A stretch of 64,000 bases of DNA from NCBI GenBank assembly GCA_044376575.1, contig JBILKR010000001.1, positions 124,001-188,000 on the forward strand. Direction: 5' to 3'. This DNA comes from BA4 sp044376575 (lineage in GTDB: Bacteria > Bacteroidota > Bacteroidia > CAIKAF01). Position 1 is the stretch's first letter. The number at the start of each line of letters is the position of its first letter. The notes beneath the pieces were generated by a model, which did not search any database, was not told the origin of the DNA, and saw nothing but the letters and a program-made list of their open reading frames with translations. The position numbers were made by a program, and so were the translations under genes. Positions 44,798 to 53,722 of this stretch are shown here, piece after piece.

Positions 44798-47020
44798 ATG
44801 AAACAACTTTACATCTCAATGCTAAGTTTATTTTTTGCGATGTCACTTTCCGCTAACCCCGGAGATACTACTCGTGTAAACAGTCATTCTAATGTGCACA
44901 TGAGCTGGTATGGCAATTATGATCAGTGGGCTGATTTCCCATCTGCTAATCAATCATATCATAAAGTGTTGTTGCGTTACACATTGGGTTGCCCCACCGG
45001 TGGCTGTTCCGACTGGGATTATACAACACAGATATTTGCGAGAAAAAGAACCGGAATGCTGGACTCTAATTTAGTATCTAATCCTTCATTTCGCGTAAAT
45101 GGAAATGTATTTACTTCCTATTCATATTCAAACACACCCACATATCAGGTACAATGGAATTCTACATCTAATCAAACCGATACTACATTTAATCCGGTGC
45201 TTACCATTCAGTTGTTTCAAAACGGAAGCACGCCTACAGTGCCTACAGATACCATCTTTGGATATGCGTGTAATTTTTACACACACATTTTTGATACAAA
45301 CGGAAATCTGATTGACTCAACATTCAATGCTTGTGATGCTACATTAAATAATGTTCCCTGGGAAAGTTATAACGTATATGAAGTGATTGAGAATTACGAA
45401 ATCGCTCGTATGATTACACCATATAGCGGCAATGTGCCCAACACATGGAAGTGGACCTATACGTTTGATGTAACAGATTACATTTCATTACTTCAGGATT
45501 CCGTTCAAATTCGTGCATTTTATGGTGGATATCAGGATGGATTTACAGCAACCCTCGACTTTGAATTTATAGAAGGTACGCCGGTTCATCAGGCATTTAA
45601 AGTGGAAAAGCTTTGGCAGGGAAGCTTTCCGTATGGCAGCACCAACGATCCGATTGAAAATTATCTGACGGCTAAAACCATTCAGATTCCTGCAACTGCA
45701 GATCATGTAAAATTCCGTTTCATTCCTACAGGTCATGGATTTGGTGGAAATGAAAACTGTGCAGAATTCTGTCCTAAAAATTATTATTTATTTATTGACG
45801 GAACACAACGTGGAACCAACTTAATCTGGCGTCCGAATTGCGGTATCAATCCCGTTTATCCGCAGGGCGGTACATGGGTATATGATCGTGCTAACTGGTG
45901 TCCGGGTGCTGCCGTGGATGTATTTGATCATAACATTTCTTCGTTCGTTAATGCTGGTAGTTCTCATACCATTGATGTAAACATGCAGCCTTTCACAAAC
46001 ATCAACAATAACTATTGTAGTTACATCATGGAAGGACAAGTGTTTTATTATACCAACGAAACAAATGCCGTAGATGCAGAAGTACTTGAAATTCTTGCGC
46101 CAAGCAAAGACAAAAATTACAGTCGCTTCAATCCGATATGTGACAATGCTTCGGTAATTATCCGAAATACAGGCAGTGAAAATTTAACCTCATGTAAAAT
46201 TACTTACGGCTCAGTGAATGGCGCTGAATATACCTACAACTGGACGGGCAACCTGGCATTCATGAGATCAGATACCGTTACGTTGGGTAACATTTCAGAC
46301 TGGAGCAATCCAGCAGGAGAAAAGAAATTCAGAGTAAAAATTTCTGAACCCAATGGACAGGCAGATCCACAGCCGATCAATGATGAAAAGATTTCTGAAT
46401 ATACTACACCGCCCTCATATCCGGATACTATTCAGATTTATTTTAAGACCAACGGTTTTGCGTATGAAAACAATTATCGCCTGAAAGACGCACAGGGAAA
46501 CATTATTGTTCAGCGTTCAGGGATGAATAATAATACAATCTACAGAGATACCGTTGCGCTTGATCCCGGATGTTACATGCTGGAGTTGTTAGACAACGAC
46601 GGAGATGGAATTTCTTTCTGGGCCAACAATGACGGTACAGGAACCTTCCGCATTCAGAAAGTAGGAGCAGCAGGTGTTTTAAAAACATTTGGTGGCGACT
46701 TCGGATCATCCATTATCCATCATTTTACTGTTGGATATTATGTAGGTGTAGAAGAAGAAACCATCGAGTCGCCCATTGATATCTTCCCTAATCCAACCAC
46801 GGGTACCATCAACGTAGCGATGGATAATCACGTTCATCAGGCCGATGAGTGGATTCTTACCGATGTGTATGGTAAAAAGATTGTTTCAGGCATGATTGAA
46901 ATGAAAGGTGCCGGCACACATACAATAAATGCAGAAGGCCTTTCCAACGGAATTTATCTGTTGATGCTAATGAAAAAAGGAAACATCGTTCACACTGCAA
47001 AAGTGATGTTGCAACAATAA
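44798..47020 (+). CDS. PNGase F-like secreted protein with T9SS sorting domain
   Basis: A 740-residue secreted protein: signal peptide ending LSAN, two jelly-roll domains resembling peptide-N4-asparagine amidase F (LRYTLGCPTGGCSDWDYTTQ; then GHGFGGNENCAEFCPKNYYL), a middle Ig-like part, a domain with LDPGCYMLELLDNDGDGI and a type A sorting domain (DIFPNPTTGTINVAM to the end). PNGase F removes N-glycans from proteins. The Asp of the SDWDY region and the acidic residues near NENCAEF are candidates for the catalytic set, but this needs alignment. A perfect 15-base palindrome, TTTAGTCACACTAAA, lies 9 bases upstream of the start. Confidence 0.82.
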   Translation: MKQLYISMLSLFFAMSLSANPGDTTRVNSHSNVHMSWYGNYDQWADFPSANQSYHKVLLRYTLGCPTGGCSDWDYTTQIFARKRTGMLDSNLVSNPSFRVNGNVFTSYSYSNTPTYQVQWNSTSNQTDTTFNPVLTIQLFQNGSTPTVPTDTIFGYACNFYTHIFDTNGNLIDSTFNACDATLNNVPWESYNVYEVIENYEIARMITPYSGNVPNTWKWTYTFDVTDYISLLQDSVQIRAFYGGYQDGFTATLDFEFIEGTPVHQAFKVEKLWQGSFPYGSTNDPIENYLTAKTIQIPATADHVKFRFIPTGHGFGGNENCAEFCPKNYYLFIDGTQRGTNLIWRPNCGINPVYPQGGTWVYDRANWCPGAAVDVFDHNISSFVNAGSSHTIDVNMQPFTNINNNYCSYIMEGQVFYYTNETNAVDAEVLEILAPSKDKNYSRFNPICDNASVIIRNTGSENLTSCKITYGSVNGAEYTYNWTGNLAFMRSDTVTLGNISDWSNPAGEKKFRVKISEPNGQADPQPINDEKISEYTTPPSYPDTIQIYFKTNGFAYENNYRLKDAQGNIIVQRSGMNNNTIYRDTVALDPGCYMLELLDNDGDGISFWANNDGTGTFRIQKVGAAGVLKTFGGDFGSSIIHHFTVGYYVGVEEETIESPIDIFPNPTTGTINVAMDNHVHQADEWILTDVYGKKIVSGMIEMKGAGTHTINAEGLSNGIYLLMLMKKGNIVHTAKVMLQQ

Positions 47021-47079
47021 ATAAGTAGTTTATAAAAAAAGGGCGACAAATTATCGCCCTTTTTTTATAAACTACTTAT
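47021..47079. terminator. Very long bidirectional terminator hairpin
   Basis: A perfect 26-base inverted repeat (arms 47021-47046 and 47054-47079) with a 7-base loop. The core GGGCGA/TCGCCC is flanked by seven A and seven T. It begins at the base after the PNGase F-like stop and serves the convergent M28 gene as well. The outer arms (ATAAGTAGTTTATA and its complement) extend well past a normal terminator. Confidence 0.9.
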
Positions 47080-47146
47080 AACGGATATATTGTTTGCTAT
47101 TCTCTATTGAAGAGCTTTCAATTAATTTTAACAAACACTTTTTTGG

Positions 47147-48034
47147 TTAATTCCTAAAAATTTTTTTCGATGCGTTATCGGCAATCCAGCTGTAAATAAT
47201 CATGAATGTGGCCTTCATGCCCGCATAATTAATATACTGCTCATCGTCGCTGGTTTTGTGATAATCTAAATGCATGCCTGTTGTGAAGGTTGCAGAAGGA
47301 ATTCCGCGTGCTACAAAATGCCTGGTATCAAGTTGTAATACCCGTTTGGTGTCAGAGATAATTATGTTGCAGAATGGATATTCAGCATCGTTTATCAGAC
47401 TGTCAGTAGAAGAAACATAGAGGGTTTTGTCTATATGATTCATCCTTCCCACCATGTCCATGTTGAGCATAGCAATAACTTTACCTAAGCTTTTCGGTAG
47501 GTTAGAGGCAAGGTGTTCTGATCCAAAAGTACCAATTTCATGTGCAGTAAAGGGAACAAATAACATGTTGAAAGGTAATTTTTTACTTTGTAATGTTCTA
47601 CATAATTCTATGAGCAATGCCACGCCAGATGCATTATCGTCTGCACCGTTGTGAATATCAGTTGATCCGAAGGATAGAGAGAGTTGATCTCCGAAGCCGA
47701 TGTGATCAATATGTGCCCCAACGATTATTGTATAAGGAGAGCGATTATTGATAAACCGGCCGTACATAGTTGTGATGACAGCTGAAGAATCTTTTTTAGT
47801 GACTGTAAAGCGCCAAGTATACACGCGACTTTTACGTTCGGTTTTTGTCTGCTTCAAAAAGTATCTTCCCGCCATCAATTCTTCTTCTGTTCCTACCGAT
47901 CGGCCTTTCATGCTGTCGTTGGTTAAAAATAATAGGTGCTGCTTGAGACGACGATGAAGTCCAATAGTATCTGCTTGGGCAAAACTCAAAAAATGAAGAA
48001 GTATACCAATAAAAAAGGGGACTATTTTCTTCAT
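47147..48034 (-). CDS. M28 family metallopeptidase with altered catalytic position
   Basis: A 295-residue secreted or periplasmic protein (signal peptide ending SFAQ) of the M28 zinc aminopeptidase family. The metal ligands are present: His108 (GAHIDHIG), Asp132 (GADDNASG), Glu166, Asp193 (NMDMVG) and His259. In Aeromonas aminopeptidase the ligand Glu152 is preceded by the general base Glu151; here that place is His165 (FTAHEIGTFGS). Activity may therefore be changed or lost. It follows the collagen-like gene by 29 bases on the same strand and may be co-transcribed with it. Confidence 0.85.
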   Translation of the reverse strand: MKKIVPFFIGILLHFLSFAQADTIGLHRRLKQHLLFLTNDSMKGRSVGTEEELMAGRYFLKQTKTERKSRVYTWRFTVTKKDSSAVITTMYGRFINNRSPYTIIVGAHIDHIGFGDQLSLSFGSTDIHNGADDNASGVALLIELCRTLQSKKLPFNMLFVPFTAHEIGTFGSEHLASNLPKSLGKVIAMLNMDMVGRMNHIDKTLYVSSTDSLINDAEYPFCNIIISDTKRVLQLDTRHFVARGIPSATFTTGMHLDYHKTSDDEQYINYAGMKATFMIIYSWIADNASKKIFRN

Positions 48035-48063
48035 CCCCTAAAAGTACTAAATATAAATATGTA

Positions 48064-50262
48064 TTATTCTCCTTTCGGACGTTTTACTGTACTAAGGTGT
48101 TTAGGCAATTCTCCAAATCGAATTTCTGAACCATCCCACCAGATAGCAGACGCCTTACCTTCTGTATTCCCATCATTGAAAAGTACTTGCTGCAAGTTGC
48201 GGTCGAAGTCTGGAGCGCTAACCATCTGAGTTGCTTCTTCAATTTTATTGTCTATGCGGTTCGCAACTGCAATCCAAGATATAGCAACAGTACTGTTTCC
48301 GTTACCCAACTCACGCACCGTAAATCCATCTTGGTCAATAGATTCGATATATACGCCATTACATAATCCGTTGGGTGTAATAGTAACCACCGGTTCTTCG
48401 CCAGCCAGGGCTTTAAATTTATCATCAAACAAAATATAAACAGAACCATTGTTCAACAAGGATTTCCCTTTCGTGTATATAGTTGCATCGGTACTTGTTA
48501 CTGAATATACAGGTGTTTTTTGACTATTTATTGTTTCAACCAACTCAACATTTTTACCTAAAGTATATGTGTTTCCTGAGTTGTAAGTAGCAAACAAATC
48601 TCCTGAATTTAATGTCCCAATCAACTCTCCTTTGCTCATAGTACCAGTAATACCGCCGAAGAATCCACCACCAACGCCAAATTTTTCAGTTGAAGGAAGA
48701 AAACCGCCACCATTGCCGTATGCGTTTGATCCATAAACGCCAAATGTAGTTGAGCCGCTATTTTTATATCCAAGCGATCCCCAATATGCGCCCCCTACCT
48801 CGGCACCCAATGAACCACCACAACGAGTATAATCATTGTAATTGTGACTTGCGTCCCCAAATGTGTATACATCTCCCCAAAAATTGAATCCTCCGGAAGC
48901 TCTGTTAGTAGCTACTTGGCTATATCCGGTTCCATCATTTTGACTGTCACGAGTACGGTATCCGAATATAGAACATTGACCGTCTCCATTGACGGTAAGT
49001 TGTTGGCGGTAAATGTACATTTGATATTGTATTGATGGCGGTATGTTAATACCAATACTAGTTCCATTATCTTGAATGACAGAATTCCCAATATTGCTGG
49101 CAGCAGTAAATTTCGGTACATAGTTTGTGGTTCCTGAACCAGTTACTCCGGTGAATGCAATAGCGCCAAGGTTCCCGGAGTTATCTGTTTGAACGAATCG
49201 TGTTCCGCCCCCTCCTAGGGATGTTACGCGCTCGTTGGTTGTAACAGAGGTACCGTTAACGGTATGTGTATTTGTTCCATTGTTCCATGTATTATTTGCT
49301 GAGCCAGCAGCTGTTCCAGCATTATTAAAAATAATTTCTGTATCTGATCCTGCTACTGGTCCAGCAGGACCTTGTGCTCCTGTTGGTCCAGTTGGTCCAG
49401 TTGGTCCAGTTGGTCCAGTTGGTCCAGTTGGTCCAGTTGGTCCAGCGGGACCTTGTGCTCCAGTTGCACCTGTTGGGCCTACCGGACCTTGTGGTCCCGC
49501 CACTCCGTCAACACCTGCCGGTCCTTGTGGTCCTTGTGGACCCGCCACTCCGTCAACACCTGCCGGTCCTTGTGGTCCTTGTGGACCCGCCACTCCGTCA
49601 ACACCTGCCGGTCCTTGTGGTCCTTGTGGACCCGCTACTCCGTCAACACCTGCTGGTCCTTGCGGTCCTTGTGGACCCGCTACTCCGTCAACACCTGCTG
49701 GTCCTTGCGGTCCTTGTGGACCCGCCACTCCATCAACACCTGCCGGACCTTGTGGTCCTTGAGGCCCCGCGACTCCGTCAACACCTGCCGGACCTTGTGG
49801 TCCTTGCGGCCCCGCTACTCCGTCAGCACCTGCCGGACCTTGTTGACCCATAGGGCCGGGGGTGCCATTCGCACTAAATAAAGCATAGGGCACACTCATT
49901 AATTCGCTTGTACCTGCTATCGTGTAATTTGTTCCTCCTGTTGGATCTGTTTCTGTTTTTATGAAATAAGGTCCGTTTGCCCAATCAATAGTAGAGAAGT
50001 TACCGGATACCACCGTACCTCCTCCAATTTCAACACTCGCTAAACCATTCGCATTGGTTGTTGGCGCTTGTGTTTCAACATACACGGCGTTACCACTTGC
50101 AGATGTTTGCAAAATACTAATGCGCATACCAACTGCAGTATTTACAATCAATACGTTTGAACTGTTACGAACCACAGCCTGATAGCTCATTTTGTTTGGT
50201 GCTTGTGCAAAGAAGCTTGCTGCAAATAAAACACCAGCTATTAATGAATAAATCTTTTTCAT
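48064..50262 (-). CDS. Collagen-like repeat surface protein
   Basis: A 732-residue exported protein: signal peptide ending FFAQ, an N-terminal domain (APNKMSYQAVVRN..., residues about 21-130) frequent in Bacteroidota surface proteins, a Gly-x-y collagen-like region (about 131-300) made of 15-residue units (GVDGVAGPQGPQGPA) and a Gly-Pro-Thr stretch, then a C-terminal beta-rich region of about 430 residues rich in Gly, Asn and Thr that resembles a fibre tip. No T9SS sorting domain is visible at its C-terminus. A gene for a small sorting-domain protein lies 3 bases upstream in the same operon. The collagen part should form a triple-helical stalk. Confidence 0.88.
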   Translation of the reverse strand: MKKIYSLIAGVLFAASFFAQAPNKMSYQAVVRNSSNVLIVNTAVGMRISILQTSASGNAVYVETQAPTTNANGLASVEIGGGTVVSGNFSTIDWANGPYFIKTETDPTGGTNYTIAGTSELMSVPYALFSANGTPGPMGQQGPAGADGVAGPQGPQGPAGVDGVAGPQGPQGPAGVDGVAGPQGPQGPAGVDGVAGPQGPQGPAGVDGVAGPQGPQGPAGVDGVAGPQGPQGPAGVDGVAGPQGPQGPAGVDGVAGPQGPVGPTGATGAQGPAGPTGPTGPTGPTGPTGPTGPTGAQGPAGPVAGSDTEIIFNNAGTAAGSANNTWNNGTNTHTVNGTSVTTNERVTSLGGGGTRFVQTDNSGNLGAIAFTGVTGSGTTNYVPKFTAASNIGNSVIQDNGTSIGINIPPSIQYQMYIYRQQLTVNGDGQCSIFGYRTRDSQNDGTGYSQVATNRASGGFNFWGDVYTFGDASHNYNDYTRCGGSLGAEVGGAYWGSLGYKNSGSTTFGVYGSNAYGNGGGFLPSTEKFGVGGGFFGGITGTMSKGELIGTLNSGDLFATYNSGNTYTLGKNVELVETINSQKTPVYSVTSTDATIYTKGKSLLNNGSVYILFDDKFKALAGEEPVVTITPNGLCNGVYIESIDQDGFTVRELGNGNSTVAISWIAVANRIDNKIEEATQMVSAPDFDRNLQQVLFNDGNTEGKASAIWWDGSEIRFGELPKHLSTVKRPKGE
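49385..49445 (-). repeat. 9-base tandem repeat coding Gly-Pro-Thr
   Basis: Six complete and one partial identical copies of GGTCCAGTT (plus strand), which code for the (Gly-Pro-Thr)n stretch of the collagen-like protein. The copies are identical at the DNA level, so length variation by slippage is likely. Confidence 0.9.
49500..49845 (-). repeat. 45-base tandem repeat in the collagen-like gene
   Basis: Eight copies spaced exactly 45 bases apart (units beginning ACTCCGTCAACACCTG at 49502, 49547, 49592, 49637, 49682, 49727, 49772 and 49817, with small changes in some copies and a diverged last copy). Each codes for 15 residues. The central copies are nearly identical, suggesting recent expansion. 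It is coding DNA, not a CRISPR array. Confidence 0.93.
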
Positions 50263-50265
50263 AGT

Positions 50266-50754
50266 TTATTTTTTTATGATTTTAAATGATTGAACTTTTT
50301 TGTTTTCTTGATTTACAACAGATAAAAAATAACTTGCCGCCGGCAAATTATTAATATTTATCTGCGTTTGTGGTGCTAATATTTGTCCGCTAATTAATTG
50401 TTTGCCTTGTAAATCATATAATTGATAGGACAACCTTTCGTTTTTATAATCGCTTATTTTCAAAGTTAAATTTTCGTCGGTTGGATTAGGGAATACAGAA
50501 ATTGAAATATTTAAAGCTGTTTCATTAATCCCAACGGAAAAAATCTCATAGGCTTGTTGAACACCCTGTGCCGCTGTTCCATTACTTCCTGTGTAGGTGG
50601 TATATGTAACTTGACCGATACTATATGCTGCGCTGCCGCCGCTGCCTGTAGCATCTCCACCAGAGGCGTTGACAGATTCCTGAGCTTGGCATAAGCCCAC
50701 CCATAGCAGTCCTGCTAATAATATTGCAATGGGTTTTGATTTATTTTTTGTCAT
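50266..50754 (-). CDS. Short T9SS sorting-domain protein paired with the collagen-like protein
   Basis: A 162-residue exported protein. After a signal ending LCQAQ comes a short Gly/Ser-rich segment (ASGGDATGSGGSAAYSIGQV, then TYTGSNGTAAQGVQQAYE), a common N-terminal unit of T9SS proteins, then directly a type A sorting domain from ISVFPNPTDENLTLKI to the end. It thus has almost no cargo between signal and sorting domain. The frame is open 48 bases further upstream; the ATG at 50754 gives a normal signal peptide. The collagen-like gene follows after 3 bases. Confidence 0.85.
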   Translation of the reverse strand: MTKNKSKPIAILLAGLLWVGLCQAQESVNASGGDATGSGGSAAYSIGQVTYTTYTGSNGTAAQGVQQAYEIFSVGINETALNISISVFPNPTDENLTLKISDYKNERLSYQLYDLQGKQLISGQILAPQTQININNLPAASYFLSVVNQENKKVQSFKIIKK

Positions 50755-51127
50755 ATTTATTTTGTTTTTCTTTTTCTGTTTTAATGGGTAATTAATATAC
50801 ACGTGTTAAATATATATATATATATATTGATTATCAATGTTTTTGCTGCTCTTTTTTTATTTCCAGCAATTAAAAAGGGTTTTTAGCGATTGGCGTATTA
50901 CTCTTTTATATTTTTACTTTTTAGGCCATACAAAGTCAAATGCTTCAATTTATACAAGCGTCTTTAAATTGTGTTCTATAGGGTATATTTTTATGTAAAT
51001 ATTCTTTTTGAATTATCCATTTCCTCAACGGTTATAATCTGTTAGAATACTTATCATAATATTGATAGTTATAGGTTATAATAATTTGAAAGAAAAAAAT
51101 ACAATAAAACTGTTTTTCTATTTATTA
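50755..51127. other. AT-rich intergenic region with TA tract
   Basis: A gene-free stretch of 373 bases between two minus-strand genes. It contains an (AT)9 tract at 50810-50827, a palindrome ACACGTGT (50799-50806) on one side and TTGATTATCAA (50827-50837) on the other. There is no TAnnTTTG box in the right orientation, no hairpin with a T tract and no open frame of note. The promoter of the 50754 gene should lie here. Confidence 0.6.
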
Positions 51128-53656
51128 TCAATTCCCCACCACTGTAATCGTTCCGCTGTAATCGAGTGGCTCTGATCTGATCACAATAAAATACGTGCCG
51201 GGGGTTAATGCATTGTTGGATAAATTATTTCCGCCAAACAAGGGTCCGTAGTTTTCAGTTTCAAATACTTTAATTCCCCATCGGTTATACACAGAAAACA
51301 CATAAGGCGAGCACTCTTCAAATTCCGGATCAAACGTAATCACATCGTTCAGGTTATCTCCATTCGGACTTATCACATTCGGAATTACAATGTCATCTAA
51401 TGTTTTTCCTCCCTTGGTGGTAACTAGGGTGTCTATCTCAGTAACACAACCAATCAGATCGGAGGCATAGAGCGTAATTGGATAGGTTCCCTGTGTCGCA
51501 TAACCGTGTGAGGCGATCTGTCCGCTACCGGTTGAAAAATCTCCAAAATCCCAACTCCACAACCCAACCGTTTCGGTAAGATCATTCACATATCCGGAAA
51601 CTGTAATCTCATTAAAACATTCAATGGAAACAGAAAATCCAACATCGGGTCCGTCGCCAACAGTTACCAACTGTGAGGTGGATGATGTACAACCATCATC
51701 AGACGTTGCCGTCATGGTTACTGTATAAGTTCCCATGTTGCTGTAAATATGACCCGGATCTTCAAGATTGCTGGTTTGTGAATCTCCAAAATTCCAGCTG
51801 TAACTATCTATAGTTCCGGTTGAAATTGACGATGTATTGGTAAACTGTGTGTTTTGCCCGTAGCAGGATATCGTTGCATTAAAGCCTGCTATCGTTAGTG
51901 GACTGGCCAGCACACCCACAGTGTCACTATCGGTACAACCATATGCATCCGTTACAGTAACAATATAGTTTCCTGTACCTACCGTGATGGAAGCATTGGT
52001 TGATCCATTGCTCCAGAGATATCCTGTAAACCCTGCCGTTGCGTTGATGGGGATGGTATTGCCCTGACAAAAAGTAACGACCCCGCTAATGTTTACCTGT
52101 GGATTTGCCAATTGAACATCAAATCCTTGAGATGTACCCGTACATCCGTTGGCATCTGTAACTGTTACCGTGTATGTACCGGCGGTAACATTCTCTGTTG
52201 CTCCTGTTCCTCCTGACGACCAGTTGTATGCCGCATAAATTTGCGTTGTACCAAGTGTGGCCGTTGAATTACTGCAGTAAATGGTATCTCCCGAAATTAC
52301 CGGAACGGGATTGGCATTCACAGTGAAAGACGTTGTCCCCGTACATCCATTCGCATCAGTTGCAGTAACGGTGTAGGTACCGGGGCCGATGTTTAATGTT
52401 GCGCCTATTCCTCCGGTTGACCATGCGTATGATGCAAAAGCAGGGGCTACAGATAGTGTGGTGTTACCGGTAATACAGGTTCCGTTGGATGAAGAAATCA
52501 CCGGTTGCGGATTGCCTTGAGTCACCGTGACAGAAGCCGTTGACGTGCATCCGCCAATGCTTGACACCGTTACTGTATAAGTACCTTGCGTTACATTTGA
52601 GATGCTCTGTGTGGTTGCTCCGGTTGACCATAAATATGAGAGGTAAGTGTTGTTGGTGCTCAGTGTAGTTCCGCTTGCCTGACAGTAGGTTGTACTTCCT
52701 GTAATCGATAAGGGCAAGGCACCTAGCGTTACCACAACGGTATCATTATTGTTTAACGCACCGCACGATGTACCTGAAAGCGATGCAACATATTGAGTAG
52801 TTCCGGCAGGTGGATTTACAGAAACACTGGCTCCACTTCCAACCGGTGTTGGGTTGCCGGCTTCATACCAGGTTACTGTGGGTGATGACCCCAACAACGC
52901 CGGCTGAAATGCAATCGGATCGATTTGATAACTATTCGGACCCGTAGGAGTAAACATATATCCTTCATTGGCAGTAGTCCATTGAACCGGATCATTTCTT
53001 CCATTAACAACAAAAGCAATGGTGCCGTCAATATTGTTTAATGCATGAATCGCCTTTCCGGTATTCCATGTGGTGCACAAGGGTTTGTTGATGATTTGGG
53101 TTTCAATAAGATTGGTGGTTTCATGAATAATAATCTGACTTGAGAATTGAAGGTTAGTACAACTAAACATCGGTACGTTGCAGTATTCTACCACAAATTT
53201 TCTGTTAGGTGCTGTTCCCAGGGTTTGATAACTTACACTTCCTCCTACACCTGGATTGATGTCCTGCCATGGACCTAAGATTGCATCAGTGATAGAAAGA
53301 GGATTGGAAGAAGGCACGGGATTGTCGATTGTCCACTGCGAAAATTGATTGGCATTCGCCAGATTGAACGTGATAAAATTATTGGAAGAGATTACACACT
53401 GAGTGTATGTGTTGCCAAAAAAAGTGAAACTAAATCCGATATCTACTACACCTGAAAAAATATCATCAGTAAGTGAAACAAACGTAGGAGAACCTGTTCC
53501 GCTAAACAATGAAGAATCAATCTGTGCCGATAATGTCAACGGCCCTTGGCATAGGGTGGTGTCTTCTCCTGCATATATTGGAGGTACTTGCGCATTTATA
53601 CGATTAGAAAAACCTAACGCAACTAAAAGTAAAAAAACAAGATGAAATTTTTTCAT
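51128..53656 (-). CDS. Large T9SS type B cargo with repeated Ig-like and PKD domains
   Basis: An 842-residue exported protein: signal peptide ending INAQ, an N-terminal beta domain (DIGFSFTFFGNTYTQCVISS..., residues about 50-260), then about five SprB-type repeats each ending with GTYTVTVTDANGCTGT or similar, two PKD domains (SYSWNFGDSQTSNLEDPGH and SWDFGDFSTGSG), and a type B sorting domain from IPNVISPNGDNLNDVITFDP. Such repeats are typical of cell-surface adhesins. The ATG at 53656 is used because it begins the signal peptide; the longer frame adds 16 unlikely residues. Confidence 0.88.
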   Translation of the reverse strand: MKKFHLVFLLLVALGFSNRINAQVPPIYAGEDTTLCQGPLTLSAQIDSSLFSGTGSPTFVSLTDDIFSGVVDIGFSFTFFGNTYTQCVISSNNFITFNLANANQFSQWTIDNPVPSSNPLSITDAILGPWQDINPGVGGSVSYQTLGTAPNRKFVVEYCNVPMFSCTNLQFSSQIIIHETTNLIETQIINKPLCTTWNTGKAIHALNNIDGTIAFVVNGRNDPVQWTTANEGYMFTPTGPNSYQIDPIAFQPALLGSSPTVTWYEAGNPTPVGSGASVSVNPPAGTTQYVASLSGTSCGALNNNDTVVVTLGALPLSITGSTTYCQASGTTLSTNNTYLSYLWSTGATTQSISNVTQGTYTVTVSSIGGCTSTASVTVTQGNPQPVISSSNGTCITGNTTLSVAPAFASYAWSTGGIGATLNIGPGTYTVTATDANGCTGTTSFTVNANPVPVISGDTIYCSNSTATLGTTQIYAAYNWSSGGTGATENVTAGTYTVTVTDANGCTGTSQGFDVQLANPQVNISGVVTFCQGNTIPINATAGFTGYLWSNGSTNASITVGTGNYIVTVTDAYGCTDSDTVGVLASPLTIAGFNATISCYGQNTQFTNTSSISTGTIDSYSWNFGDSQTSNLEDPGHIYSNMGTYTVTMTATSDDGCTSSTSQLVTVGDGPDVGFSVSIECFNEITVSGYVNDLTETVGLWSWDFGDFSTGSGQIASHGYATQGTYPITLYASDLIGCVTEIDTLVTTKGGKTLDDIVIPNVISPNGDNLNDVITFDPEFEECSPYVFSVYNRWGIKVFETENYGPLFGGNNLSNNALTPGTYFIVIRSEPLDYSGTITVVGN

Positions 53657-53668
53657 AGTAGAACCATC

Positions 53669-53683
53669 TATACCAAAGGTATA
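53669..53683 (-). promoter_or_regulatory. Promoter box with overlapping palindrome
   Basis: TATACC-AAA-GGTATA, a perfect 6-3-6 inverted repeat, contains a minus-strand TACCTTTG (TAnnTTTG match, 53681-53674), 17 bases before the ATG of the large type B cargo gene. The overlap would suit repression by a dimeric regulator. Confidence 0.45.
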
Positions 53684-53722
53684 GCAATATTTTTCGAAAG
53701 GCAAATAAATAAATTCGGGAAA

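Noticed and set aside
49500..49845. Regular 45-base spacing that could be taken for a CRISPR array
   Set aside because: The units are contiguous with no unique spacers, they stay in frame and code for Gly-x-y repeats.
49235..49881. Long open frames on the plus strand across the collagen-like repeats, in all three phases
   Set aside because: The repeats have lengths divisible by three and no stop in any phase, so shadow frames stay open. The minus-strand frame has a signal peptide and a proper Gly-x-y pattern.
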